DNA of 39,540 bases from Solibacteraceae bacterium (lineage in GTDB: Bacteria > Acidobacteriota > Terriglobia > Bryobacterales > Bryobacteraceae), in assembly GCA_021324015.1 (NCBI GenBank), contig JAJPJX010000144.1, forward strand, positions 1 through 39,540, in the 5' to 3' direction. The translations under genes and the position numbers were made by a program. The notes under the pieces are model-generated. The model was not told where the DNA came from, did no database searches, and saw only the letters and a list, made by a program, of their open reading frames with translations. Shown here one piece after another: positions 26,527 through 34,476 of this stretch. Every line of letters starts with the position of its first letter. Position 1 is the first letter of the stretch.

Positions 26527-27267
26527 ATGGAAACCGAACTGCCACTGGTCGGCATGGCCAGAGAACAGCAGCGCCTCTCGGCCGCCTTTTCGAGGGGCGA
26601 ATCCCTTTTGATTCTCGCTCCCCGGTGGTGTGGCAAAACGCGTCTTATTAAAGAGTTGCTCCGCGCACAGGAAACGGGTCTCTACGTTGCCTGGGAGTCC
26701 ACTCTGCACGGCCTGCTGCTGGCGATGGCGCGGCTTCTCATCGACACCGGCCATGCCGGATTCCTCGGCCGGGTCAAGCCGGGCGCCGACCCGAAGGCGT
26801 GGGTCTCCAGGCAAACCAGCATTCATCTGAAGGGCCTTCTCTGGAGCGCCATGGAAAAGATGCCCGTGCCCCTGGTTCTGGACGGAATCAGTCGCGCCGG
26901 ATTTCCTGCCTATCGCTTCCTCCAAAGGATCTATCACACACCGGGGATGTCGGTTCTGGCGACCGCGCGCGATCTGGCCGCGATGGGGGTGTTGCACCGC
27001 CTGTTCTGGGATCCGCGGCATATCGTGCATATTCCCCCTCTGAGCGAGCGCGAAGCAGCGCACTTATTCGATCTCGCCGCGGCCCATTTCCACTTGCGCG
27101 ATCTGGACCTGGAGGAATTCCGCGAGAAGGCGTTGGAGAGTGCGGCTGGGAATCCGGGATGGATCATCGAGATGTGCCGGCTGGCCACGGAACCCCAATA
27201 TCTCGCGGGCCGGCATGTCAAATTCGCCCCGCTGCGAATCGACACGCTCATCAGGTTCGCAGGATAG
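26527..27267 (+). CDS. STAND/AAA-type P-loop ATPase, fluoride-riboswitch controlled
   Basis: 246 aa. The start ATG has GAGGA 7 bases upstream. Walker A is APRWCGKTRL (31-40) with flanking strands LLIL and LYVAWE. Walker B is VPLVLDGIS (114-122). A sensor-1-like strand MSVLATARD and a helical lid with LSEREAAHLFDLAAAHF and AAGNPGWIIEMCRLA follow, which is the ATPase_2/AAA_16 pattern of STAND-like NTPases. Unlike most STAND proteins it has no C-terminal sensor repeats, so it is a bare ATPase core. It overlaps the 3' end of the convergent PH-like gene by 17 bases. Its role in fluoride response is unknown. Confidence 0.8.
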   Translation: METELPLVGMAREQQRLSAAFSRGESLLILAPRWCGKTRLIKELLRAQETGLYVAWESTLHGLLLAMARLLIDTGHAGFLGRVKPGADPKAWVSRQTSIHLKGLLWSAMEKMPVPLVLDGISRAGFPAYRFLQRIYHTPGMSVLATARDLAAMGVLHRLFWDPRHIVHIPPLSEREAAHLFDLAAAHFHLRDLDLEEFREKALESAAGNPGWIIEMCRLATEPQYLAGRHVKFAPLRIDTLIRFAG

Positions 27268-28090
27268 AGCGCAGCGACCGGACCTTCACGAGCATTGCGA
27301 ACTGCTCTGCCTCCCGCCGCCGTTCTCCCGCGACGGGGATCAGCCACGACACCTCCCCGGCCACATCCACCTGGACGTGCCATTCATTCTCGTGCGGTGC
27401 CACCCGGAGATCCTGAACCGTTCGGAGCGGAGCATAGGAAGCGATGCGTCCGTATTGCAACCGTGACCCGCGGTAGCGGTCCGTGACCCAGATCAGCCGG
27501 CTGCCGGTGTTGACCAGAAGATTGCCTGGAGTCCAGCGCGTTCCCTGCAGCGGCCAGCGTCGCCTGAACCCGCGAGGCCGTTGGAAAAATCTGGCGGCAA
27601 CGGATTCCCCCGGATCGAGTTCGTCCGCCAGGGCGTTCGCGAATCTGGTGTCGAGTTCGTCACCAAGCGCAGCCTGGGGCGCATCGGCCTGCTCTGCGGC
27701 GCCGAGCCATCTGCTGCGGAACCGCCGCATGAACCGTAGAACGGCCGGCAGGCCCCGCGTGTTGTACGGGATCGTGCTGGGGAAGCCGGCGCCCCTGAAA
27801 TCAAGCCATCCTTTCAACAGCATGTGCCCCGATGCAACGGAGGAAATCCGCTCGATTTCGCAGTGACGGGGGATCTCGTTGGCACGCGGATGCGCTATGG
27901 CCCAGAAGGCAGAGGCACCCAGCAGCAAAACCCTGGGCGGATACGCGGATCGCCCGAACCAATCCGGATCGTCCCGCGGAAGAAATATCCCAGCGTCAAA
28001 GCTAGCTGCGGCGTGGGGCAGACGGAAATCCCTTGGGCAGTCGGCCGCCGATTGCAGATCGAAGGCCACGATGTAGTTCCGCGAATCCAT
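27251..28090 (-). CDS. Protein with PH-like folds, downstream of dynamin-like gene
   Basis: 279 aa from ATG 28090, 31 bases after the stop of the dynamin-like gene and probably in its operon. Two halves look like repeated bacterial PH-type domains: PPRVLLLGASAFWAI to MLLKGWLDFRG followed by IPYNTRG in the first, and GNLLVNTGSRLIWVTDRYRG with QYGRIASYAPLRTVQDLRV in the second, both strand-rich with the 'value above, surface loop, YNT or similar' rhythm of such domains. No membrane span or signal peptide is seen, although LLLGASAFWAIA is hydrophobic. PH-like domains often bind membranes or partner proteins, which would suit a helper of the dynamin; this is inference. Confidence 0.7.
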   Translation of the reverse strand: MDSRNYIVAFDLQSAADCPRDFRLPHAAASFDAGIFLPRDDPDWFGRSAYPPRVLLLGASAFWAIAHPRANEIPRHCEIERISSVASGHMLLKGWLDFRGAGFPSTIPYNTRGLPAVLRFMRRFRSRWLGAAEQADAPQAALGDELDTRFANALADELDPGESVAARFFQRPRGFRRRWPLQGTRWTPGNLLVNTGSRLIWVTDRYRGSRLQYGRIASYAPLRTVQDLRVAPHENEWHVQVDVAGEVSWLIPVAGERRREAEQFAMLVKVRSLRSILRT

Positions 28091-28121
28091 GACGGTGCGG
28101 CCGCTCCGGCAGGGCTCTGTC

Positions 28122-30203
28122 TCAGACGACTGCGCCTGGTGCGTCTTGCCTGGCCAGTTCATCGCCCGCGGCGCCGGCCAGAGCCGCGAGGTCTTCCCGA
28201 AGTGCCTCTTTCTCCTCCGCGCCCGGGGCCTGATCCCCCGCCAAGCGCGCCAGTTGCGCCCGGTACGCATCGGCATAGCTATCGAACCGCGCTTGCAGCT
28301 CGGCCAAGGTTCGCCGCACCCATGCCTGGAGGACGCGCTCATAAGTGGAAGCCGCACCTGCAATCTGTGGTCCCACAGTCTTCTTAATCCGCCTCTCAAC
28401 CCTTCCAGCCGCCCACCGGCGGCCTAGCACCGATGCCGCTGCGCCTGGCCATATATCGATTTCCAACTCACCCACGTCGAACCGCGGCATGTTCTTCACC
28501 ACGTCCGACAGTTCGTCGTCCTCGGGCCGGTTTTCCATGTCCAGCAGCCTCGCGGCTCTGGTGAGAGTGCGGCCTGCCTTTCGAGCTGCCTCTTCGATCA
28601 GAAGCGCAATCCGGGCCGAGTCTTCGGCCGCGGCTCCCTCCAGCCTTGCTTTCAGATACCCGCTGCTTTCCGCCGGGCTGAGAGCCATCTCCCCGGCCGT
28701 CACAAGCGCCGCGGCGGCCCTCCGAATCAGGCCGGCGGCGGAATCGCGAAGCTCGTCTGTCAGGCGCGCGCACGCGGTCCGCGTTTCTGCAATCGTTCCC
28801 GCGGCCCTTCTCAATTCGGTCTCCAGGTCGCGCCGCTTCGCTGCACCGGCGCGGCCGCGGTCCGGCCGTCTGGCGCGCGCCCTTAGCGCCGCTTCCACTC
28901 CCAACCTCAGGGCGCCGATCTTGCGGTTCAAAGATTGGCGTGCGAGTTCCGTGTGGCGGTCATACAGCGCGAGGATCTCGTTTTGAAGCCAGTTTTCGAG
29001 AAGCCCGGTGTGGCCCGCCTTGACGCTGATCGCGTGCACCGGCGGACTTACGCCCAGCTCTGATCGGATAGCGTCCGCCATGTACCGGAGGGCGCGGTCC
29101 CGGTCGTCCGGAGACAGCAGATCCGCCTTGCTCAACAGCACGGAGGCCGGAGTTCCTGCGTCATAGAGCGTCTGAATCGTCGCGAGGTCGTCGGCGGTCA
29201 GCGTGGAGCCAGCGTCCACGAGCACAATTCCCAGGTCGCATTGTGGCAGATAGGCTCTGGTTTCCGCGGCGCCCGCCGTGGCAAGCGACCCAAGGCCAGG
29301 CGTGTCCACGTAAACGATACCTGCATGAAGCCGCGCCGCCGGCAGTTCCACGACGATCCGCGTCACGTGCTCGCGGTTCGAGGGATTGAGCTGCTCGGTG
29401 ACCAGTTCAGCCAGGCGCTCGATGCCGAACTGTTCCGGTTTCCGGTCCGCAAACCAGGCCGTGGCGCGTGGCTCGACGCCGTAGACCAATCGCGTCGGTA
29501 CGGCTGTAACCGGTGTGACGCCTACCGGCAGGACGTTCTGCCCGGCGATGTGGTTCAACAACGACGACTTTCCGGAGCTTACACGCCCGAAGACCGCGAT
29601 TTCGAAAGCCTGTGTCTCCAGCCGGTCGATGATCGTTGCCAAGGCCGGGCGGAACTCCACCAGGCCGTGGCGATTCATCGCCCGCTCGATCACCTTCACC
29701 AGCGCAACGTCGCTCCCGGCATCCTCGAGCCTCCGCAGCCGCTTCTCCAGGTCGGCGGAATGGCCTTGCGCCAGGTAGGCGTCCAGCCGCGAGGCGATTC
29801 CCTGCATCTCGTCCACCAACCCCGACAGCTCCGTGGCGGCGTTCGGAGCGACTTTCCCGTAGCCGGCCATGCGCTTGGGGCGGACCTCGTCGAACGCAAT
29901 ATCGACGAAGCCCAGCGTCACCCGGATGGAGTGCACCGATCCAAATTTCGGAGCGGGAATCGGTATGCCCTGGCTTTCGAGAATGCGCACGATCTGGGCG
30001 CGCATCCTGGCGATATAGTCCTGAACCACCTTCGCCTGGGCCGGCGAAATATCGGACTTGAACTGGGGAAACGGGGATTTCGTTTGCGAGGCGGAAAGGA
30101 CTGCTTCAATTTCCGAGAGGAGCTTGTCGGCGTATTGGCAGCTCGTAAGGAGATGCCCGCGCTGAAACGGGTTCAGGCCGTGACCATCGAACTCGTCGTC
30201 CAT
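28122..30203 (-). CDS. Dynamin-like GTPase 1, fluoride-riboswitch controlled
   Basis: 693 aa from ATG 30203 (AGGTGA just upstream); a GTG at 30212 is the alternative start. About 200 residues of helical N-terminal region come first. The GTPase domain has G1 GRVSSGKSSLLN (206-217), the dynamin-type G2 block LPVGVTPVTAVPT, G3 DTPGLGS (300-306) and G4 SKADLL (358-363). A long Ala/Arg/Glu-rich helical part to the C-terminus looks like a stalk or bundle signalling element; hydrophobic membrane-paddle segments are not evident. Bacterial dynamin-like proteins remodel or tether membranes. The gene has its own riboswitch and a divergent sister gene, and is followed by the PH-like gene. Confidence 0.87.
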   Translation of the reverse strand: MDDEFDGHGLNPFQRGHLLTSCQYADKLLSEIEAVLSASQTKSPFPQFKSDISPAQAKVVQDYIARMRAQIVRILESQGIPIPAPKFGSVHSIRVTLGFVDIAFDEVRPKRMAGYGKVAPNAATELSGLVDEMQGIASRLDAYLAQGHSADLEKRLRRLEDAGSDVALVKVIERAMNRHGLVEFRPALATIIDRLETQAFEIAVFGRVSSGKSSLLNHIAGQNVLPVGVTPVTAVPTRLVYGVEPRATAWFADRKPEQFGIERLAELVTEQLNPSNREHVTRIVVELPAARLHAGIVYVDTPGLGSLATAGAAETRAYLPQCDLGIVLVDAGSTLTADDLATIQTLYDAGTPASVLLSKADLLSPDDRDRALRYMADAIRSELGVSPPVHAISVKAGHTGLLENWLQNEILALYDRHTELARQSLNRKIGALRLGVEAALRARARRPDRGRAGAAKRRDLETELRRAAGTIAETRTACARLTDELRDSAAGLIRRAAAALVTAGEMALSPAESSGYLKARLEGAAAEDSARIALLIEEAARKAGRTLTRAARLLDMENRPEDDELSDVVKNMPRFDVGELEIDIWPGAAASVLGRRWAAGRVERRIKKTVGPQIAGAASTYERVLQAWVRRTLAELQARFDSYADAYRAQLARLAGDQAPGAEEKEALREDLAALAGAAGDELARQDAPGAVV

Positions 30204-30272
30204 CGTGCTCACCTAGTCCCGCCGAAGGACCCGGTAAAGGCGAGCACCGAACGCCGCGCCGCCCTGGATGGT

Positions 30273-30331
30273 CCTCGGTAGGAGTCATCTTCCCCGCGGG
30301 CAGGGGCGGTTGCGGCGAACTCCAACGCCTG
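30273..30331 (-). promoter_or_regulatory. Fluoride riboswitch aptamer before dynamin-like gene 1
   Basis: Minus strand: GGCGTTGGAGTTCGCC (30314-30329), CAACCGCC, a small hairpin CCCC-TGCCCGC-GGGG, then AGATGACTCCTACCG (about 30275-30291). GGAG pairs with CTCC. The tail (CCGAGGACC) can pair with GGGTCCTTCGG further down, near 30232, with one bulged base, but no T-run follows, so control is more likely on translation. Confidence 0.85.
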
Positions 30332-30336
30332 CATCT

Positions 30337-30365
30337 ATTATGGCTTAGGCCGGGTGGGCGGTCAA
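30337..30365 (-). promoter_or_regulatory. Promoter of dynamin-like gene 1
   Basis: Minus strand TTGACC (30360-30365), 17-base spacer, CATAAT (30337-30342). The predicted start, about 30330, is right at the beginning of the aptamer. Confidence 0.75.
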
Positions 30366-30370
30366 CGAAG

Positions 30371-30376
30371 TATAAT
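30371..30376 (+). promoter_or_regulatory. -10 element of dynamin-like gene 2
   Basis: A perfect TATAAT whose predicted start, near 30383, just precedes the plus-strand aptamer. No good -35 stands 16-18 bases upstream. The element lies 5 bases from the -35 of the opposing promoter, so the two promoters may compete or share a regulator. Confidence 0.6.
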
Positions 30377-30387
30377 CAAGGCAGACG

Positions 30388-30450
30388 TTGGTGATGGAGC
30401 TCACCATCAACCGTCTTGAGTGCATCTCAGGAATGATAGCTCCTACTGGT
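30388..30450 (+). promoter_or_regulatory. Fluoride riboswitch aptamer before dynamin-like gene 2
   Basis: Plus strand: GGTGATGGAGCTCACC (30390-30405), ATCAACCGT, hairpin CTTGAG-TGCAT-CTCAGG, then ATGATAGCTCCTACTGG (30433-30449). GGAG and CTCC form the pseudoknot. The end of the aptamer, AGCTC, can instead pair with GGGCT in GAAGGGCT, just before the ATG at 30459; this would hide the ribosome site when fluoride is absent. Confidence 0.88.
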
Positions 30451-30458
30451 GAAGGGCT

Positions 30459-32174
30459 ATGATACTGAGAACGCACGCACCGTATTCCGAATCAATCATT
30501 GGCGAGAGTCCGTCCTCGCCCGAATTCGAGTCCGCGCTCCCGCTCCAGCCAGCCTTGGATCTGGCGAATGAGCTGGCAGAACGGTATGAAATTGCCAGCC
30601 TGTCCGGCCTGCTCGGAACCACGGCCGCAGCCATCGCGCAGAACCGCATCTGCGTCGCGGTGTTTGGCAGGTTTAAGGCCGGCAAGAGCAGCTTCCTGAA
30701 CGACTTCATAGGCCGGGAGATTCTGCCGGTCGGCGTCGTCCCCGTGACAGCCGTGGTGACGGAACTGCACTACGGGCCGCGGGAACGCGCGCGGGTACTC
30801 CTGCGAGGCGGGCGGACCGTGGAAGTACCCGTCGATCAGATTCGCTCTTACATTTCCGAACGGGAGAACCCTGAGAATCGAAAGGAAGTCGAGCTGATCA
30901 CCGTGGAACTGCCGGAACTGCGCCGGTTTCCGGGTCTGACCTTCGTCGATACGCCGGGGCTCGAGAGCGCGCTGGCGCATAACACCGACGCGTCGATGAA
31001 TTGGCTCCCCAATGCGGGCCTCGCGCTGGTGGCGGTCAGCGTCGATCCGCCTCTCTCGCAGCGCGATATCGACTTGCTGAAGAACCTGTACGAGTACACG
31101 CCAAAGGTGGCCATCCTGCTCACCAAGGCGGACCTCCTGAACGACCGAGAGCTGGCGGAAGTCGTCGAGTTCGTAAGTGCCCAGCTCGCCAGGAATTTAC
31201 CCGGAACGCCCCAGGTATTTCCGTATTCCACGCGACCCGGTTTTGAGCGGTTCCGGCAGTGCCTGGAAGACGTGCTCATCGCGGGCACGTTGCAGCGCTT
31301 CGCGGATGAAAGGGAATCGATTCTCACCCGAAAAATGGATACGCTGCTTCGGGAATGCGGGGACTACCTCGCCCTGAGTCTCCGTTCGGCGGAAGCAGTT
31401 CAATCGGAGCGCCAGAGCTTGAAGCATCAGGTAATCGGCGAGCGGGAGATCATCGCCGAGGTGAAGGCGGAGATCCGGCTGGTGGTGCAGCACGCCGCGG
31501 CGGGAACGCGGTCCGCGGTCGGCAATCGGCTCGAGACGTACCAGGGCGACCTGGAGCGCTCGCTGTTGCAGGCGTTTGACGTGGAATTCCCGAAATGGAC
31601 CCGAAGTCTCGGCACGATGCTTTCGGCGTTCGAGATCTGGCTCGAACGTGCCTTGCGCGATGAGCTGACCGTGCTGTCGGTCCGCGAGCGCAGCTCCTTC
31701 ATTTCGCCTTTACACAAGGTGCAGAAGCAGGTATTTCGCGCGCTGCAAGAATTCCGGGACCGGCTCTCGGAGCGCACGATGCGGGCGTTCGGCGTTCCTC
31801 TGCGAACCACCGAAACGGGGATCGCGGTGGCCGAGCCGGCCGCCCCAAACATACGGATCGGGAACGTCTTCGACAGAAACTGGGAGCTATTGTCTCCCAT
31901 CCTCCCGGTATGGATGATCAGAAACCTTGTGCGGCGGCACTTTGCGCATACGATTTCCGATAAGATTTACCAGAACCTCAGCCGCTTGAGCGCGCAGTGG
32001 GAAGAGTCCATCAACGAGGCTCTGTGGCGTGCCGAGAAAGAGGCCGGGCGGCGGCTGGACGAACTGATTGCTACGATGGAACGGTTGGTGGAGAAGAGCG
32101 GCAACGAGCGCGCGGAGCAGATCCGCGCTGATATGGAGCGCCTGGTGCGGGCGCGGGCATCGCTCGATTCCTGA
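30459..32174 (+). CDS. Dynamin-like GTPase 2, fluoride-riboswitch controlled
   Basis: 571 aa; the ATG follows GAAGGG inside the riboswitch expression platform. The GTPase domain starts close to the N-terminus: G1 GRFKAGKSSFLN (70-81), G2-like block LPVGVVPVTAVVT, G3 DTPGLES (164-170), G4 TKADLL (222-227). The rest is a long helical region with coiled-coil-like heptads and one moderately hydrophobic stretch (WELLSPILPVWMIRNLV, about residues 470-486) that may be a membrane-contact paddle. It shares the G2 block of the divergent 693-aa sister, so the two are a likely heteromeric pair, as with other paired bacterial dynamins. A DUF190 gene follows 39 bases on. Confidence 0.88.
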   Translation: MILRTHAPYSESIIGESPSSPEFESALPLQPALDLANELAERYEIASLSGLLGTTAAAIAQNRICVAVFGRFKAGKSSFLNDFIGREILPVGVVPVTAVVTELHYGPRERARVLLRGGRTVEVPVDQIRSYISERENPENRKEVELITVELPELRRFPGLTFVDTPGLESALAHNTDASMNWLPNAGLALVAVSVDPPLSQRDIDLLKNLYEYTPKVAILLTKADLLNDRELAEVVEFVSAQLARNLPGTPQVFPYSTRPGFERFRQCLEDVLIAGTLQRFADERESILTRKMDTLLRECGDYLALSLRSAEAVQSERQSLKHQVIGEREIIAEVKAEIRLVVQHAAAGTRSAVGNRLETYQGDLERSLLQAFDVEFPKWTRSLGTMLSAFEIWLERALRDELTVLSVRERSSFISPLHKVQKQVFRALQEFRDRLSERTMRAFGVPLRTTETGIAVAEPAAPNIRIGNVFDRNWELLSPILPVWMIRNLVRRHFAHTISDKIYQNLSRLSAQWEESINEALWRAEKEAGRRLDELIATMERLVEKSGNERAEQIRADMERLVRARASLDS

Positions 32175-32213
32175 CCCCTGCAAGAGCGGCTCGGTCCGGT
32201 GGCGGAGACTACG

Positions 32214-32561
32214 ATGCGAACGGTGAAACAGGCAAGGCTCCTTCGGCTGCATTTCAGCGAAGGCGACCACTACAAGGGCAAACCGCTTTACGAAGCGATC
32301 GTGAACCGGTGCAAGGAACTGAAGATCGCCGGCGCGACCGTATTCCGCGGCCTGGAGGGCTACGGCGAGACCGCCGAGATCCACCGCCACCACCTTGTCC
32401 GGCGGGACCAACCCATCATCGTCACCATAGTCGACACGGCGGAGAATCTGGAACGCTTGATTCCCGAGGTGGAACAGATGATGGACACGGGCCTGATCGC
32501 CACCTCGGACGTGGAATACATTCGGGTGGAAAAGCCGTCGCCTGGCACGGCGGGCGGCTAA
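32214..32561 (+). CDS. DUF190 protein, fluoride-channel-associated family
   Basis: 115 aa from ATG 32214 (GGAG 8 bases upstream), in preference to a GTG at 32199. The family signature is complete: LLRLHFSEGDHYKGKPLYEAIV, IAGATVFRGLEGYG, EIHRHHLVRRDQPIIVTIVD, and an end with DVEYIRV. DUF190 proteins are PII-like in fold and are very often next to or fused with CrcB fluoride channels. Here it follows dynamin-like gene 2 in a riboswitch-headed operon with no crcB in view. The stop overlaps the convergent DapA-family gene by 4 bases. Confidence 0.9.
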   Translation: MRTVKQARLLRLHFSEGDHYKGKPLYEAIVNRCKELKIAGATVFRGLEGYGETAEIHRHHLVRRDQPIIVTIVDTAENLERLIPEVEQMMDTGLIATSDVEYIRVEKPSPGTAGG

Positions 32562-33517
32562 ACCTTCAGGTACGGCCGCAGGCCTTCAAATTCAAAATCG
32601 ATTTCGCGTACCGCCGCGGGCGTCAGTTCCGTGCTCTCGCGGCGTGAAAAGGCGTGTTTGAACACGCCGCGCTTTTTCATGATGTAGGGGCGGGTTCCGG
32701 CGATGTGCTCTGCGGTGTAGACCAGCAGCAGCCGTTTGCTGAAAATCTCCCTCGCCTTGGCTTCCTGGCCGGAGTGATAGAGATCCCACATCTGCACGTC
32801 GATATCGGGATATAGCGCCTCGGGCATGCAGCCGTCGCAGCCCACGCGCATTTCGTAGAGACCGACCGGCCCGCTGAACACGCGTTTGATGGCCGGACGC
32901 GCGGCGGCCAGCGCCGGGATTCGCTCGTAAATGGGGCTGTGCTCCTCCTTGACGTAGCCGAAATGCGGGAACTCGCGGCCCATCTCGATCAGGAACTCCA
33001 CGGTGGGATTGATGTCCGGCGCGCCGCCGCTGGTCTGGATGAAAAACGGCCGGTGCGTGATGTCCGCCAGCGCGCGGTAGTAGTCGCGGAAATCGTCCAG
33101 CGTTTTGGCTTCCGTGGGCGGAATGGCGATCAGCGCATCGGGCGCCAGTTCTTCGGCCAACTCCGCATATTCCAGCGCGTCTCTTTTGGTGGCGCCTTGC
33201 ACGCCGAGAACCAGCGCCGGGCGTTTCCCGTTGGCCGCCCGTGCAAGGACGCGCATCCCACGGCGGCGCTCTTCGCGGCTCAGGAACTTGTATTCGCTGG
33301 CAAGCTGGGGCCAGACCATGCCGTGGGCTCCGCAGCGATCCATGAAATCGACTTCTTTCGCCAGATCCTCGTAGTCCACCTGGTTGGCGGGCGTGAAGGG
33401 CGTGGCCATGATCGGGAAGATCCCGCGAAGGGGCTTCTCCGTGGCGGCGCGGAGGCGCGCGGCTGCGGTGGCTCCCATCAGTTGCAGGGCTTGGCGTCGG
33501 GTATACACGCACGGCAT
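32558..33517 (-). CDS. DapA-family (dihydrodipicolinate synthase-like) protein with Tat-like leader
   Basis: 319 aa from ATG 33517; an in-frame ATG at 33526 is just upstream. The N-terminus has YTRRQALQLMGATAAA, a twin-arginine-like leader. The barrel follows: GIFPIMATPFTP, GAHGMVWPQLASEYKFLS (normally the G-T-GE active-site loop), and Lys190 in FGYVKEEHSP as the Schiff-base lysine. The usual second Tyr region is represented by FIQTSGGAPDIN. This is a divergent class-I lyase/aldolase, substrate unknown, and not the lysine-pathway enzyme. Convergent overlap with the DUF190 gene. Confidence 0.8.
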   Translation of the reverse strand: MPCVYTRRQALQLMGATAAARLRAATEKPLRGIFPIMATPFTPANQVDYEDLAKEVDFMDRCGAHGMVWPQLASEYKFLSREERRRGMRVLARAANGKRPALVLGVQGATKRDALEYAELAEELAPDALIAIPPTEAKTLDDFRDYYRALADITHRPFFIQTSGGAPDINPTVEFLIEMGREFPHFGYVKEEHSPIYERIPALAAARPAIKRVFSGPVGLYEMRVGCDGCMPEALYPDIDVQMWDLYHSGQEAKAREIFSKRLLLVYTAEHIAGTRPYIMKKRGVFKHAFSRRESTELTPAAVREIDFEFEGLRPYLKV

Positions 33518-33524
33518 GGCCGCC

Positions 33525-33530
33525 ATTATA
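33525..33530 (-). promoter_or_regulatory. -10 element of the DapA-family gene, possibly leaderless
   Basis: Minus strand TATAAT lies 7 bases before the ATG at 33517, so transcription would begin at or one base before the start codon. No good -35 is seen. Confidence 0.45.
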
Positions 33531-33592
33531 CGCGCGCCGCCGGTCCGGCGCAGCCCAAAAAGGCAGCCCGCGGCACAAACCGTGCCCATCCG

Positions 33593-34270
33593 TTAGGGAT
33601 GCGAGGTTTGTTGCTGCCGCACCTCCAGGCGCAGCCGGCCCGCCGCCACCACCGCCAGCGCGGCGAGAGCTTGCATGAAGTAGCGCAGCGGCTCGGCGGG
33701 ATGGAATTTGTGAGCCACAAACGAATCGGTCAGAATCATCTCCATGCCGACCCGGCCCAGAATCGCCGCTCCCAGGTAGACCACCAGCGGGTAGCGGTCC
33801 ATCAGCCGGGAAAGCAGGTTGCTGGCGAACACCACCAGGGGGATGCTCAGACCCAACCCAAAGATCAGGAGGCTCAGGTTTCCTTTGGAGACTGCGGCGA
33901 TCGCCAGAATGTTGTCCGTGGACATGGTCACGTCCGCGGCCACGATGTACCCGACGGCTTTCCAGAAATCGTGGGTCACCCGGGCGGACGCCGCATCGGG
34001 CATCGCGTCCTGCAACAGCCGCACGGCGATCCACAGAATCAGAACGCCGCCTGCCAGTTGGAGAAAGCGGTGGCCCAGCAGGTCCGCGGCGAAGAACGTG
34101 ATCGCCACCCGCAGGATCACCGCGCAGGCGGCGCCCACGGCGATCCCCCGGCTGCGCTGCGGGCGGGAAAGTCCGCGCACACTACAGGCGATCACCACCG
34201 CGTTGTCGCCCCCCAGGACCAGGTCAATCAGGACCACGGAGAGAATGCTGACCAGGAAGTGCCAGTGCAA
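33593..34270 (-). CDS. TerC-family integral membrane protein
   Basis: 225 aa, apparently from a TTG at 34270 behind CTGGAG. Seven or so hydrophobic helices and the two family motifs LVLGGDNAVVIA and TMSTDNILAIAAVSKGNL, whose acidic residues line a metal-binding cavity in TerC/YjbE proteins; such proteins have been linked to tellurite resistance and manganese export. Its location next to the fluoride island may be chance. Confidence 0.88.
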   Translation of the reverse strand: MHWHFLVSILSVVLIDLVLGGDNAVVIACSVRGLSRPQRSRGIAVGAACAVILRVAITFFAADLLGHRFLQLAGGVLILWIAVRLLQDAMPDAASARVTHDFWKAVGYIVAADVTMSTDNILAIAAVSKGNLSLLIFGLGLSIPLVVFASNLLSRLMDRYPLVVYLGAAILGRVGMEMILTDSFVAHKFHPAEPLRYFMQALAALAVVAAGRLRLEVRQQQTSHP

Positions 34271-34313
34271 GAACTCCAGTGTAGCGCGGTGGCAGAGCGC
34301 GCAGAGGCGATGC

Positions 34314-34319
34314 TATAAT
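34314..34319 (+). promoter_or_regulatory. -10-like element before tRNA-Lys
   Basis: A TATAAT lies 60 bases upstream of the tRNA. It lacks a recognisable -35 at the right distance, so this is a weak call. Confidence 0.4.
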
Positions 34320-34379
34320 CCGAGAGTGGCGCGCCGCCGCGCGGCGTGCGCTGCCGGGCATTTCCGCAGTTTCATCCCA

Positions 34380-34455
<76 letters not shown>

Positions 34456-34476
34456 ACAGAATCAATCACTTAGACG

